From: Lachnospiraceae bacterium
Lineage (GTDB): Bacteria > Bacillota > Clostridia > Lachnospirales > Lachnospiraceae
NCBI GenBank assembly: GCA_017619635.1
Contig: JAFZRZ010000055.1
Coordinates: 1 to 55,290 of the forward strand
Direction: 5' to 3'
Length of the DNA: 55,290 bases
Below the pieces are notes generated by a model. The model was given only the letters and a program-made list of their open reading frames with translations. It searched no databases and was not told where the DNA came from. Positions 8,170 to 18,500 of the stretch are shown here, in pieces; positions within the stretch are counted from its first letter, which is position 1; each line of letters opens with the position of its first letter. Both the position numbers and the translations under genes were made by a program.

Positions 8170-8203
8170 TCTCAGACCGGTTGACAGAAGAAAGGATATA
8201 GAA

Positions 8204-10864
8204 ATGAGTAAAGAACTTGCAAAGAATTATGACCCGAAACAGATGGAGGACAGGATCTACAGCAAATGGATCGACAAGAAATACTTCCACGCAGAAGTGG
8301 ACCATTCAAAGACTCCGTTTACCATCGTGATCCCGCCCCCGAACATCACGGGACAGCTTCACATGGGTCATGCGCTTGACAACACAATGCAGGATATTCT
8401 CATTAGATATAAGAGAATGCAGGGCTACAATGCGCTCTGGCAGCCAGGAACCGACCATGCATCGATCGCCACCGAGGTAAGGATCATCGAGACTTTAAAG
8501 AAGGAAGGCATCGACAAGAACGATCTTGGAAGAGAGAAGTTTTTGGAGAGAGCATGGGACTGGAAGAAGGAGTACGGCGGAAGGATCATCAATCAGTTAA
8601 AGAAGATGGGCAGCTCATGTGACTGGGACAGAGAACGATTCACCATGGATGAGGGCTGTAACAAGGCCGTTACCGAAGTCTTCTGCAAGATGCATGAGAA
8701 AGGATGGATATACAAAGGCAGCAGGATCATAAACTGGTGTCCTGTTTGTAATACATCCATTTCAGATGCGGAGGTTGAGTATGAGGAGCAGGCCGGACAT
8801 TTCTGGCATATCAAATATCCTCTCGTTGATGAGAACGGACAGCCCAGCAAGACTGAGTTTTTGACATTTGCTACAACAAGACCAGAGACAATGCTGGGTG
8901 ATACGGCAGTAGCAGTAAATCCCAAGGATGAGAGATACACATATCTTCATGGCAGACAGGTATGGCTTCCTCTTGTTAACAAGGCTATCCCTGTTGTTGA
9001 GGATGATTACGTTGACATGGAATTCGGAACAGGTGTAGTTAAGATCACACCTGCACACGACCCTAACGACTTTGAGGTAGGTAAGCGTCATAACCTTCCC
9101 GAAGTAAATATCATGAACGATGATGCCACCATTAACAAAAACGGCGGCAAGTTCGAGGGCATGGACCGTTACGAGGCAAGAAAAGCTATCGTAAAAGAAC
9201 TCGATGAGCTCGGACTTTTGGTTAAGATAGAAGACTACACACATAACGTTGGAACACATGACAGATGTAAGACCACTATAGAGCCCCTTATAAAGGCACA
9301 GTGGTTCGTAAAGATGGATGAGCTCATAAAGCCAGCTGTTGAAGCAGTAAAGAACGGCGATATCAAGCTTATCCCTCAAAGAATGGAAAAGACATACTTT
9401 AACTGGACAGACAACATCCGTGACTGGTGTATCTCACGTCAGTTGTGGTGGGGTCACAGGATCCCTGCATATTACTGCAAGGACTGCGGTGAGATAATCG
9501 TTGCACCCGAGGCACCTCATGAGTGTCCCAAGTGTAAGAGCACTAATTTGGAGCAGGATCCCGACACACTTGATACATGGTTCTCATCAGCACTCTGGCC
9601 TTTCTCTACACTCGGATGGCCTGAGATGACAGAGGATCTTAAATACTTCTATCCCACAGATGTGCTTGTTACAGGTTATGACATCATCTTCTTCTGGGTT
9701 ATCAGAATGATCTTCTCAGGATATGAGCAGATGGGTGAGAAGCCGTTTAAGACAGTTCTCTTCCACGGTCTTGTAAGAGACGATCAGGGAAGAAAGATGA
9801 GTAAGTCACTCGGTAACGGTATCGATCCTCTTGAGATAATAGACAAGTACGGTGCGGATGCTTTAAGACTTACCCTTATAACTGGTAACGCTCCCGGTAA
9901 CGATATGCGTTTCTATATGTCAAGGGTTGAGGCTAGCAGAAACTTCGCAAACAAGGTATGGAACGCAAGCCGTTTCATAATGATGAACATGGAAGGCAAG
10001 ACGATAACTGAGCCTGACAAGGATGACTTTGAGCCCGTTGACAAGTGGATAATTAGCAAGCTCAATGACGTTGTTCGTGATGTTACTGAAAACATGGACA
10101 AGTTTGAGCTTGGTATCGCTGTTCAGAAGGTTTATGACTTTATCTGGGATGAGTTCTGTGACTGGTACATAGAGATGGTTAAACCAAGACTCTATGAGGC
10201 AGACAATGCAAAGAGCCAGAACGCAGCACTCTACACACTTAAAACTGTTTTGATAGACGCATTAAAGATGCTCCATCCTTACATGCCTTTCGTAACAGAG
10301 GAGATCTTCTGCACACTTCAGGATGAGGAGGAATCTATAATGATCTCTTCTTGGCCTGTATATGACGAGGCAAAGAGCTTCAAGAAGGAAGAGAGTGCAA
10401 TAGAGACGATAAAAGAAGCAGTAAGAGGCATAAGAAATGTCAGAACGAGCATGAACGTTGCTCCTTCACGCAAGGCAAATGTCTTTGTGGTAAGTGAGAA
10501 TGCAGATACACGCAGTGTATTCACAGAGGGAGAACTCTTCTTCAGATCACTCGCAGGTGCCGAGAGCATAGCTGTACAGGCAGACATGAGCGGTATCGCT
10601 GATGACGCTGTAAGCGTAGTTATACCGGGTGCTAACATCTACATGCCTTTCTCTGATCTTGTTGATATAGAGCAGGAGAAGATAAGACTTAAAAAGGAAG
10701 AGGATCGTTTAAACTCCGAGATAGCACGTTGTGAGGGAATGCTCGCAAACGAGAGGTTCATATCAAAGGCTCCCCAGGCCAAGGTTGATGAAGAACGTGC
10801 TAAACTCGACAAATATAAACAGATGCTCGAAGAGGTTAAAAAGCAGATCGAGAAGCTTGGTTAA
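8204..10864 (+). CDS. valS: Valyl-tRNA synthetase
   Basis: This class I synthetase of 886 residues charges tRNA-Val. It shows the HIGH-type signature (PPPNITGQLHMGHA) near residue 47 and the KMSKS loop (GRKMSKSLGNGIDP). The editing domain lies between (TTRPETMLGDTAVAV, GTGVVKITPAHDPND). A zinc-ribbon-like CKDCGE...CPKC pair follows the WWGHRIPAYYC segment. There is an anticodon-binding domain, and a C-terminal coiled coil (about 815-885) clamps the tRNA. An AAAGGA site precedes the ATG. No T-box leader is present: only 34 bases separate it from the beta-helix lipoprotein, so it may be read through from that promoter, which is unusual for a Firmicute synthetase. Confidence 0.97.
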   Translation: MSKELAKNYDPKQMEDRIYSKWIDKKYFHAEVDHSKTPFTIVIPPPNITGQLHMGHALDNTMQDILIRYKRMQGYNALWQPGTDHASIATEVRIIETLKKEGIDKNDLGREKFLERAWDWKKEYGGRIINQLKKMGSSCDWDRERFTMDEGCNKAVTEVFCKMHEKGWIYKGSRIINWCPVCNTSISDAEVEYEEQAGHFWHIKYPLVDENGQPSKTEFLTFATTRPETMLGDTAVAVNPKDERYTYLHGRQVWLPLVNKAIPVVEDDYVDMEFGTGVVKITPAHDPNDFEVGKRHNLPEVNIMNDDATINKNGGKFEGMDRYEARKAIVKELDELGLLVKIEDYTHNVGTHDRCKTTIEPLIKAQWFVKMDELIKPAVEAVKNGDIKLIPQRMEKTYFNWTDNIRDWCISRQLWWGHRIPAYYCKDCGEIIVAPEAPHECPKCKSTNLEQDPDTLDTWFSSALWPFSTLGWPEMTEDLKYFYPTDVLVTGYDIIFFWVIRMIFSGYEQMGEKPFKTVLFHGLVRDDQGRKMSKSLGNGIDPLEIIDKYGADALRLTLITGNAPGNDMRFYMSRVEASRNFANKVWNASRFIMMNMEGKTITEPDKDDFEPVDKWIISKLNDVVRDVTENMDKFELGIAVQKVYDFIWDEFCDWYIEMVKPRLYEADNAKSQNAALYTLKTVLIDALKMLHPYMPFVTEEIFCTLQDEEESIMISSWPVYDEAKSFKKEESAIETIKEAVRGIRNVRTSMNVAPSRKANVFVVSENADTRSVFTEGELFFRSLAGAESIAVQADMSGIADDAVSVVIPGANIYMPFSDLVDIEQEKIRLKKEEDRLNSEIARCEGMLANERFISKAPQAKVDEERAKLDKYKQMLEEVKKQIEKLG

Positions 10865-10892
10865 TCCTTTAAAGATCAAATCGACATAAGAA

Positions 10893-10954
10893 TTTACCAC
10901 ATTTTACCAATTTACTAATATTTTGTGGTAAAAAGCCGAAATAGATGATATAAT
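10893..10954 (+). promoter_or_regulatory. Promoter region with repeated TTTACCA motifs
   Basis: An extended -10 (TGATATAAT, with TATAAT at 10949-10954) lies about 40 bases before the FapA-like gene. Upstream are three direct copies of TTTAC(C/T)A at 10893, 10903 and 10911. A 9-base inverted repeat (TTTACCACA at 10893-10901 with TGTGGTAAA at 10924-10932) ends where a -35 would fall. No good -35 hexamer is visible, which fits an activated or extended -10 promoter. Confidence 0.55.
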
Positions 10955-10992
10955 ACAGCTAGTTATGTAAATCAGTCTGGGGAATAGGGGCA

Positions 10993-12519
10993 ATGGACGA
11001 GATAAAAAAGCTTACTCCTGAGCAATTGGCTGAACTGAGAGCCAAGATAAGGAATGCCAATCCGGATAGTGCTGCAGCCGCACCCATACCGTCACAGTTA
11101 GAACAGGATGCGTATGGGGCTGTTCCAAGTGCGCCAATTTCCAAGAAGTTTGTCACCGTGGATGTAGCCGATGACAGGATGAGTGCCACGATCACACTTG
11201 CAGATCCGGAGGACGAGAAGTATACCGTTCCCGAGCTTATCGGACAGTTAAGGTTAAACAAGGTCGTGGTAGGCTTAAAGACTGATGAACTTTTAAGAAT
11301 GGTAACCGAAAAGGTATATAATACCCCTGTTGTTGTAGCCGAGGGCAAACCGCTCGTCCCGGCACAGGAGGGATATTATGAGTTTTTCTTTGATACTAGC
11401 GACCATAAGAAACCTGAGATAAGGGAAGACGGAACGACTGATTATTCTGCTGTCGGAAGACTCGAGAATGTCACGGAAGGCCAGCTTATTGCAAGATATC
11501 ATCCTGCAGTCCAGGGTAAGAACGGCTTTGACATAATGGGCCATGAGATGGTGGCTAAGATCGCCAAGGAACAGCCTGTTTTAAGAGGCCAGCATATAGA
11601 GCGAAATGACGAGACCAATGAGTATTTCGCAAAGATGACCGGAATGATAAGCAAGAAGGAATACAATATCGAGATACTCGATGTGTATGAGATAAACGAG
11701 GATGTCACCCTTGTAAGGAAGACTGTTGAATTCTACGGTGACCTTATAATAAACGGTGATGTTGAAAACGGAGTGCTCATACGTGCGGGCCGTAACATAG
11801 TCATAAACGGTACTGTCGGTGCGGCAACGATAAACGCCGGCGGAGACATCATACTAAAGAGAGGCATAACAGGTGCCGGCAGAGGAAAGGTTTCCGCAAG
11901 AGGAAATGTCTTTTCCGATTTCATCGAGCATGCAAAGGTTGAAGCCGGTCAGGATGTATATGCAAATTCGATAATCAATTCCGAGATACTGACAAACGGA
12001 AACGTTATAGTCAGCGGAAAACAGGGATATATAATAGGCGGAAACACACATGGCCTTCGAGGTATCGTTGCGAACGCAGCCGGAAGCCAGAGTGAGGTAA
12101 GGACCGTTCTTCATGCGGGATTCCAGAAGGAAGACTACACAAGGTTCTTACAGCTTGAGCAGAAGGAAAAGAGGATCGCTGCTTCGCTCGAGCAGATAAT
12201 AGATGATCTCACATCAATGTTAAAAGCAAGAGCAAAGGCAGGTACTGTCAATAAGGCCCAGCGTGAGAACATTCTTGCCGTAAACAGAAAAAGAGACTCC
12301 ATGCAGGAGGAATTAAAGAGCATAAGAAGCGATAAAGAGGATATCGCACGCAAGATGTCGATGGGCGGAAATGCATCCATCATCATCAGAGGCGATGTCT
12401 ACAGGAATGTTCTTATAAGCATAGACGCGGCAAGGCTCGCGATACTCAAGGAAGAGACCTATGTGAGATACGTATGCAGGAATGATGAGATCCAGAGACG
12501 TGCGATCCCAAGGGAATAG
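10993..12519 (+). CDS. FapA family protein (DUF342)
   Basis: The 508-residue product matches the FapA/DUF342 architecture. There is an N-terminal alpha/beta region (about 45-170), then a long single-stranded beta-helix of repeated Gly/Val/Ile turns (about 235-350, e.g. VLIRAGRNIVINGTVGAAT, GGDIILKRGITGAGRGKVSA). A coiled coil follows (about 375-450), then a final short beta segment (NASIIIRGDVYRNVLISID). Family members are linked to cell-envelope or polar-localisation functions, with no firm enzymatic role. It is cytosolic, with no signal peptide. A GGGG-rich site precedes ATG 10993, and the gene heads the fapA-folC-small ORF-TPR cluster. The family call is secure; the role here is unknown. 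Confidence 0.85.
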   Translation: MDEIKKLTPEQLAELRAKIRNANPDSAAAAPIPSQLEQDAYGAVPSAPISKKFVTVDVADDRMSATITLADPEDEKYTVPELIGQLRLNKVVVGLKTDELLRMVTEKVYNTPVVVAEGKPLVPAQEGYYEFFFDTSDHKKPEIREDGTTDYSAVGRLENVTEGQLIARYHPAVQGKNGFDIMGHEMVAKIAKEQPVLRGQHIERNDETNEYFAKMTGMISKKEYNIEILDVYEINEDVTLVRKTVEFYGDLIINGDVENGVLIRAGRNIVINGTVGAATINAGGDIILKRGITGAGRGKVSARGNVFSDFIEHAKVEAGQDVYANSIINSEILTNGNVIVSGKQGYIIGGNTHGLRGIVANAAGSQSEVRTVLHAGFQKEDYTRFLQLEQKEKRIAASLEQIIDDLTSMLKARAKAGTVNKAQRENILAVNRKRDSMQEELKSIRSDKEDIARKMSMGGNASIIIRGDVYRNVLISIDAARLAILKEETYVRYVCRNDEIQRRAIPRE

Positions 12520-12525
12520 ATCCAG

Positions 12526-13854
12526 ATGAAAATAAAAAGATTTAATGATTATGATGAGGCGGTATCTTATATTTTGGAGATACCGCGTTTTTCTGCTAAA
12601 AATGATATGTCTGCCACCAAAGAGTTCTTAAAGCTTGTCGGTGAACCGGGTACGGAAACTGTTATCCATGTGGCGGGCACAAACGGCAAGGGCAGCACAT
12701 GTGCATTTTTAAACAGCATATACATGAAGGCAAAAAAGACGACCGGTCTTTTTACCTCACCGCATCTGTGTGACATAAGGGAACGTATTGTTATCAATAA
12801 TGATATGATAACAAAGAAAGATTTCCTTGACTGTGCAAATGCGATCGTGGATCTGATAAATGAAGAAAAGGTGGGAAAGGATTATCATCCCTCATACTTT
12901 GAGTTTCTCTTTTTTATGGCAGTCAGATACTTTGGGATGAAGAAGGTTGATGTTGCCATATATGAGACGGGACTGGGTGGACGACTGGATGCCACCAATT
13001 CCCTTTTGAGAAAAAGCGTATGCGTCATAACCCAGATCGGAATGGATCATATGGAGTATCTGGGAGACACTTTAGAAAAGATAGCATACGAAAAAGCAGG
13101 CATAATGACTCACGGTGTTCCCGTTGTATATTTCAAAGGCAAAAAAGTGAGCAATGAAGTGATAGAAAGAAGGGCAAAAGAACTTGATTGTCCTTTGTAT
13201 CCTGTCGGTGAACAAAATGCTCTCGGGACATCATTTAATAAGAAAAATATTGATTTTTCATACAAATATGGCTATGATAAGAGTGCTATGTTTACAGTGC
13301 ACAGTTATGCCCATTATCAGGTTTTCAATGCACTGACCGCTTTAAAGACCATAGAGGTTTTACAGGGTGAAGACAGTATCGGCTCTTCATATGTAAGAGA
13401 TGGTATAAAAGATATGTTCTGGCCCGGCAGGATGGAAGAGATCAAAGAAAACATCTTTGTTGACGGCGGACATAATGAGGACGGCATAGCGGCTTTCATC
13501 GATTCCGTTGTTAAAGACGGCTGCAAAGGCGACAGACATCTTATTTATTCTGCAGTGAGCGACAAGCGCATAGAGAGCATAAGCAGAATGCTTGTCGGAT
13601 GCAGGGCATTTAAGAGTATCGCGATCTGTGCCATGAAGGGCAGCAGAGCCACAAGGATAGATGAACTTAAAAAAATATTTGAAACTGCAGTCAGTGAAAC
13701 TGACGTAAATACGACACTGAAGGTATATGAGCATGTTAAAGACGCATATGAGTCTGAGAAGGAATGCTTAAAAGAAGACGACAGGCTTTATATATGCGGA
13801 TCTCTTTATCTGGTTGCTGATATACTCGGATATACAGGGAATGAGAGATCATGA
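12526..13854 (+). CDS. folC: Folylpolyglutamate synthase / dihydrofolate synthase
   Basis: This 442-residue Mur-ligase-family enzyme adds glutamate to folates. The P-loop HVAGTNGKGSTCAFL lies near residue 47, followed by GLFTSPHLCDIRERI with the substrate Asp/Arg. ETGLGGRLDATN and ITQIGMDHMEYLGDTLEKIA follow, and the C-terminal domain begins at FVDGGHNEDGIAAF. The order and length agree with the family. It starts 6 bases after the FapA-like gene, so they are probably one operon, although its ribosome site (GATCCAG) is weak. Its stop overlaps the start of a 51-codon gene by 4 bases (ATGA). Confidence 0.95.
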   Translation: MKIKRFNDYDEAVSYILEIPRFSAKNDMSATKEFLKLVGEPGTETVIHVAGTNGKGSTCAFLNSIYMKAKKTTGLFTSPHLCDIRERIVINNDMITKKDFLDCANAIVDLINEEKVGKDYHPSYFEFLFFMAVRYFGMKKVDVAIYETGLGGRLDATNSLLRKSVCVITQIGMDHMEYLGDTLEKIAYEKAGIMTHGVPVVYFKGKKVSNEVIERRAKELDCPLYPVGEQNALGTSFNKKNIDFSYKYGYDKSAMFTVHSYAHYQVFNALTALKTIEVLQGEDSIGSSYVRDGIKDMFWPGRMEEIKENIFVDGGHNEDGIAAFIDSVVKDGCKGDRHLIYSAVSDKRIESISRMLVGCRAFKSIAICAMKGSRATRIDELKKIFETAVSETDVNTTLKVYEHVKDAYESEKECLKEDDRLYICGSLYLVADILGYTGNERS

Positions 13855-14006
13855 TCAATTTTGAAGAAGAACTTAAAAAATTTCATCCTTCGCTTGAGAT
13901 AGAGGAAGCGACGGATGCCATATACAACCAGGATATGACCGATATGGCTGACCTTTTGGTGAGCCTTATTAAGGAAGAAAGAGCAGCAGGACAGTCACAG
14001 GAATAA
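13851..14006 (+). CDS. Small acidic hypothetical protein (51 residues)
   Basis: The ATG overlaps the folC stop (ATGA), and the frame runs 51 codons to TAA at 14004-14006, 12 bases before the TPR gene. The product starts MINFEEELKKFHPSLEIEEA and ends in Glu, with about 13 Glu/Asp residues and a likely two-helix layout. It has no signal peptide, membrane segment or known motif. The tight coupling on both sides, good coding-like composition and lack of a competing frame support a real gene. I do not recognise the family. Confidence 0.7.
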   Translation: MINFEEELKKFHPSLEIEEATDAIYNQDMTDMADLLVSLIKEERAAGQSQE

Positions 14007-14018
14007 GGGGAAGTAAGA

Positions 14019-15422
14019 ATGTTATGCTATAATTGCGGAGCTTCTTTGACTGAACACGATTTCTGTACTAACTGTGGTGCGGAAGTCGGTATATATAAGA
14101 AGATAATGAGTTCTGCCAACCTTTTCTACAATGAGGGACTGGACAGAGCCGGTGTAAGGGATCTGACGGGTGCGGTAGCATCGCTTCGTCAGTGCCTTAA
14201 GATGAATAAGAATCACGTTGACGCAAGAAACCTTTTGGGACTTGTGTATTTTGAGATGGGCGAATATGTCGCTGCACTTAGTGAGTGGGTAATAAGCAAG
14301 AACCTAAGACCCAACAAGAACATCGCAGACGATTATCTTAACATGATGCAGTCCAATCCTTCGAGACTGGATACCATCAGCCAGACCATCAAAAAGTATA
14401 ACCAGGCATTAAGCTACTGCTATCAGGGCAGTTACGATCTTGCGATCATTCAGCTTAAGAAGGTAGTGTCGCTAAATCCCAAGCATGTGCAGGGAAGACA
14501 GTTACTTGCACTTTTGTATCTTAACAACGAGCAGTGGGAAGATGCGAGAAAAGAGCTCGAAAGATGCAGGAAGATCGACGTCAACAACACAACGACATTA
14601 AGGTATCTTAAAGAGGCGGATGCTGTTTTAGATATCGAGGAGGATTTCAACGCTCCCGTTAAAAAGAAGAGCATCGCTGATACCATCACATATCACAGAG
14701 GCAATGAGACGATAATCCAGCCTCTAAACGGTAAAGAGACAAAACTCTCATCCACCATCGTAAACATGATAGTGGGTATCGCGATCGGTATCGCTGTCGC
14801 ATGCTTGCTCATCTTGCCGGCAAGGATAAGTGCCGCGAGTGAGGCTAGCGATATAAGGATAAAAGAGATAGGCGAACAGCTCGATGAGAAGAACTCAACG
14901 ATCAATTCCCTCGAACAGGAAAAGAACTCTCTTACCGCAAGAGTCGAGAAGTTGGATAACGAGCTTGCAACATACACTGGTGAGGGCGGTACCATTTCCT
15001 CAATGGACAACCTTTTAAACGCTGCGATGGCATATCTTAGCAATCCCGAGGATACAGCCACTGTTGCAGGATATCTCGATCTTATAGACGAGGGCTTTGT
15101 CGATACCTCGACAGAGACTTTCAGGGAAGTCTACAACATGCTGCGTTCAAAGATAGGTGCAACTGTCGGAAGCACATATTATGACGAGGGAATGCATGCA
15201 TATCAGAACGAGCAGTATGATGAGGCCGTGGAGAATCTCTCCAAGGCATATGCATATGACAATACAAACGTTGATGCGCTTTACAACCTGGCAAATGCCT
15301 ACCGTAAAGCCGGTGACAACGTCAACGCCATAGCTAATTACCAGACACTGGTTGACAATTTCCCCGACACGGAACTTGCTACCAGATCACAGTCATTTTT
15401 GAATGAGCTGGTGGTTGAATGA
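14019..15422 (+). CDS. Zinc-ribbon and TPR membrane protein
   Basis: The 467-residue protein opens with a CxxC...CxxC zinc ribbon (MLCYNCGA, then FCTNCGAE). Residues about 30-210 hold tetratricopeptide repeats (e.g. DARNLLGLVYFEMGEYVAAL, DLAIIQLKKVVSLNPKHVQG). One membrane helix follows at about 246-270 (IVNMIVGIAIGIAVACLLIL). Then comes a coiled coil (about 283-318) and two more TPR motifs at the C-terminus (YDEAVENLSKAYAYDNTNVD). The N-terminal half is probably cytosolic and the C-terminal half outside. An AGGGGAAG ribosome site precedes the ATG. It looks like a scaffold or assembly factor for an envelope complex. No specific partner can be named beyond its operon neighbours fapA and folC. 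Confidence 0.85.
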   Translation: MLCYNCGASLTEHDFCTNCGAEVGIYKKIMSSANLFYNEGLDRAGVRDLTGAVASLRQCLKMNKNHVDARNLLGLVYFEMGEYVAALSEWVISKNLRPNKNIADDYLNMMQSNPSRLDTISQTIKKYNQALSYCYQGSYDLAIIQLKKVVSLNPKHVQGRQLLALLYLNNEQWEDARKELERCRKIDVNNTTTLRYLKEADAVLDIEEDFNAPVKKKSIADTITYHRGNETIIQPLNGKETKLSSTIVNMIVGIAIGIAVACLLILPARISAASEASDIRIKEIGEQLDEKNSTINSLEQEKNSLTARVEKLDNELATYTGEGGTISSMDNLLNAAMAYLSNPEDTATVAGYLDLIDEGFVDTSTETFREVYNMLRSKIGATVGSTYYDEGMHAYQNEQYDEAVENLSKAYAYDNTNVDALYNLANAYRKAGDNVNAIANYQTLVDNFPDTELATRSQSFLNELVVE

Positions 15423-15430
15423 TGTATTTG

Positions 15431-15465
15431 ATAAGGGTGACAAAAAGTTGCCCTTATTTTTTATA
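15431..15465 (+). terminator. Rho-independent terminator
   Basis: ATAAGGGTGAC pairs with GTTGCCCTTAT (two G-T wobbles) around an AAAAA loop, followed by a TTTTTTATAATTTTT tract. It ends the fapA-folC-small ORF-TPR transcript and separates it from carB. Confidence 0.85.
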
Positions 15466-15484
15466 ATTTTTTGCAAAAAGTCAC

Positions 15485-15512
15485 TTGTGATTTTTCTTGT
15501 GTCGCATATAAT
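15485..15512 (+). promoter_or_regulatory. carB promoter
   Basis: TTGTGA at 15485-15490 and TATAAT at 15507-15512 are spaced by 16 bases, about 35 bases before the carB ATG. The position right after a terminator shows that carB has its own promoter. Confidence 0.7.
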
Positions 15513-15547
15513 AGTAAAGAGACAAATTTTAGTATAAGGAGAAGACC

Positions 15548-18500
15548 ATGCCAAAGAGAGAAGATATCCACAAAGTATTGATTATCGGTTCAGGTCCGAT
15601 CATCATCGGCCAGGCTTGTGAGTTCGACTATTCCGGAACACAGGCTTGTAAGGCGTTGAGAAAGCTGGGTTATGAGATCGTATTAGTTAACTCTAATCCC
15701 GCAACTATCATGACCGATCCCGAGACGGCAGATGTTACATACATCGAGCCTCTGAATGTTGACCGCCTTGAGCAGATCATCGCAAAAGAACGTCCGGATG
15801 CATTACTTCCGAACCTCGGAGGACAGTCCGGGCTTAATTTATGTTCGGAGCTTTATAAAGCAGGAGTGCTTGACAAGTACGGAGTAAAAGTAATAGGTGT
15901 ACAGGTTGATGCCATCGAACGTGGTGAGGACAGAATAGAGTTCAAGAACACCATGAACGAGCTCGGTATAGGAATGGCAAGATCGGATGTATCCTATTCT
16001 GTTGAAGAGGCCCTTGATATAGCAGACAGACTTGGATATCCCGTGGTACTGCGTCCCGCATACACAATGGGCGGAGCAGGCGGTGGCCTTGTTTACAATA
16101 AAGAAGAATTAAAGACAGTATGTGCAAGAGGACTTCAGGCTTCGCTTGTCGGACAGGTTCTTGTTGAGGAATCGGTTCTTGGCTGGGAAGAGCTTGAACT
16201 CGAGGTCGTAAGAGACTGTGAAGGCAACATGATCACTGTCTGCTTTATAGAGAATATCGATCCTATCGGTGTTCACACAGGTGATTCATTCTGTTCTGCT
16301 CCTATGCTCACGATCCCTGAGGATGTTCAGAAGGAACTCCAGAGACAGGCTTACAGCATAGTTGACAAGGTTCAGGTCATCGGTGGTACAAATGTACAGT
16401 TTGCGCGTAACCCCAAAGACGGAAGGATAATCGTAATAGAGATCAATCCCAGAACATCACGTTCTTCTGCTCTTGCTTCAAAGGCAACAGGTTTCCCGAT
16501 CGCACTTGTATCGGCAATGCTCGCAACAGGTCTTACTCTTAAGGATATCCCGTGCGGTAAGTACGGAACACTTGATAAGTATGTTCCCGACGGTGACTAC
16601 GTTGTTATCAAGTTCGCACGCTGGGCATTTGAGAAATTCAAAGGTGTTGAGGACAAGCTGGGCACTCAGATGAGAGCAGTCGGCGAAGTAATGAGCATCG
16701 GTAAGAATTACAAGGAAGCATTCCAGAAGGCTATCCGCTCACTTGAGACAGGAAGATACGGCCTCGGTCATGTAAAGAACTTTGATTCTCTTACAAAGGA
16801 AGAGCTCCTTGCAAAACTCATCACTCCTTCAAGCGAGAGACATTTCGTAATGTACGAGGCTTTAAGAAAGGGTGCTACTGTTGAAGAGATCTTTGAGCTT
16901 ACAAAGGTTAAGACATACTTCATCGAGCAGATGAAAGAGCTCGTTGAGGAAGAAGAGAAGCTTATCGCTAACAAGGGCAAGATGCCTGCAGACGATGTCC
17001 TTACACAGGCTAAGAAGGATGGCTTCTCAGATAAGTACTTAAGCAAGATCTTGGAGATACCCGAAGAGGATATCAGAAACAGAAGAATAGAGATAGGCGT
17101 AGAGGAAGCATGGGAAGGCGTTCATGTATCAGGTACACAGGACAGCGCTTACTACTTCTCAACATATAATTCAGAGGATAAGGATCCCGTATCTGACAAG
17201 AAGAAGATCATGATCCTCGGCGGCGGTCCCAACAGAATAGGTCAGGGTATCGAATTCGACTACTGCTGCGTACATGCTGCAATGGCATTAAAGAAGCTCG
17301 GATTTGAGACCATCATCGTTAACTGTAACCCTGAGACCGTTTCAACAGACTACGATACATCGGACAAGCTCTACTTTGAGCCTCTTACAACTGAGGATGT
17401 TCTTAGCATCTACAAGAAAGAGAAGCCTCTGGGTGTTATCGCACAGTTCGGTGGACAGACACCTCTTAACCTCGCAGCAGAGCTTGAGAAGAACGGTGTC
17501 AAGATCCTTGGTACAAGCCCTGCAGTCATCGATCTTGCAGAGGACAGAGACCTCTTCCGTGACATGATGGACAAGCTCGGAATACCGATGCCTGAGTCTG
17601 GAATGGCAGTAACCGTTGAGGAAGCAAAACAGATCGCAAACAAGATCGGATATCCCGTAATGGTTCGTCCTTCATACGTACTTGGCGGACGCGGAATGGA
17701 AGTCGTATACGATGACGACCAGATGGCTGAATACATGGCAGCAGCTGTAGGTGTTACACCTGACAGACCTATCCTTATAGACAGATTCCTAAATCACGCT
17801 CTTGAGTGTGAGGCAGATGCCATAGCAGACGGAAAGCATGCATATGTACCCGCTGTAATGGAGCATATAGAGCTGGCCGGAGTTCACTCAGGCGATTCGG
17901 CTTGTATCATTCCTTCAGTTCATATCTCTGAGGAGAATGTTAAGACTATCAAGGAATACACACGTAAGATAGCAGAAGAGATGCATGTAAAGGGTCTTAT
18001 GAACATGCAGTACGCTATAGAGAACGGCAAGGTTTATGTGCTGGAGGCAAATCCACGTGCAAGCCGTACAGTACCGCTCGTATCAAAGGTATGTAACATC
18101 AGGATGGTTCCTCTTGCTACAGAGATCATCACCGCAGAGCTCACAGGAAAAGAATTCTCTGTTCAGTCACTCGGTGAGAGAACAATACCTTACTACGGTG
18201 TCAAGGAAGCAGCATTCCCGTTCAACATGTTCCCTGAGGTTGACCCGATCCTCGGACCTGAGATGCGTTCAACAGGTGAGGTTTTAGGACTTTCACAGTC
18301 ATACGGTGAAGCATTCTTCAAGGCTCAGGAGGCCATTCAGTCAAAGCTTCCTCTTGAGGGAACAGCACTCATCTCAGTTAACGGTAAAGACAAGCAGGAA
18401 GTAATAGATGTTGCTAAAAGTTTAGAGTCTGACGGATTTAAGATCCTTGCTACAGGCGGAACCTGCGATGTCCTTACGGCAGCAGGTGTTAAGGCTCAGT

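Noticed and set aside
10893..10932. Terminator after valS
   Set aside because: The inverted repeat has a 22-base loop and is followed by A rather than T, so it fits an operator better.
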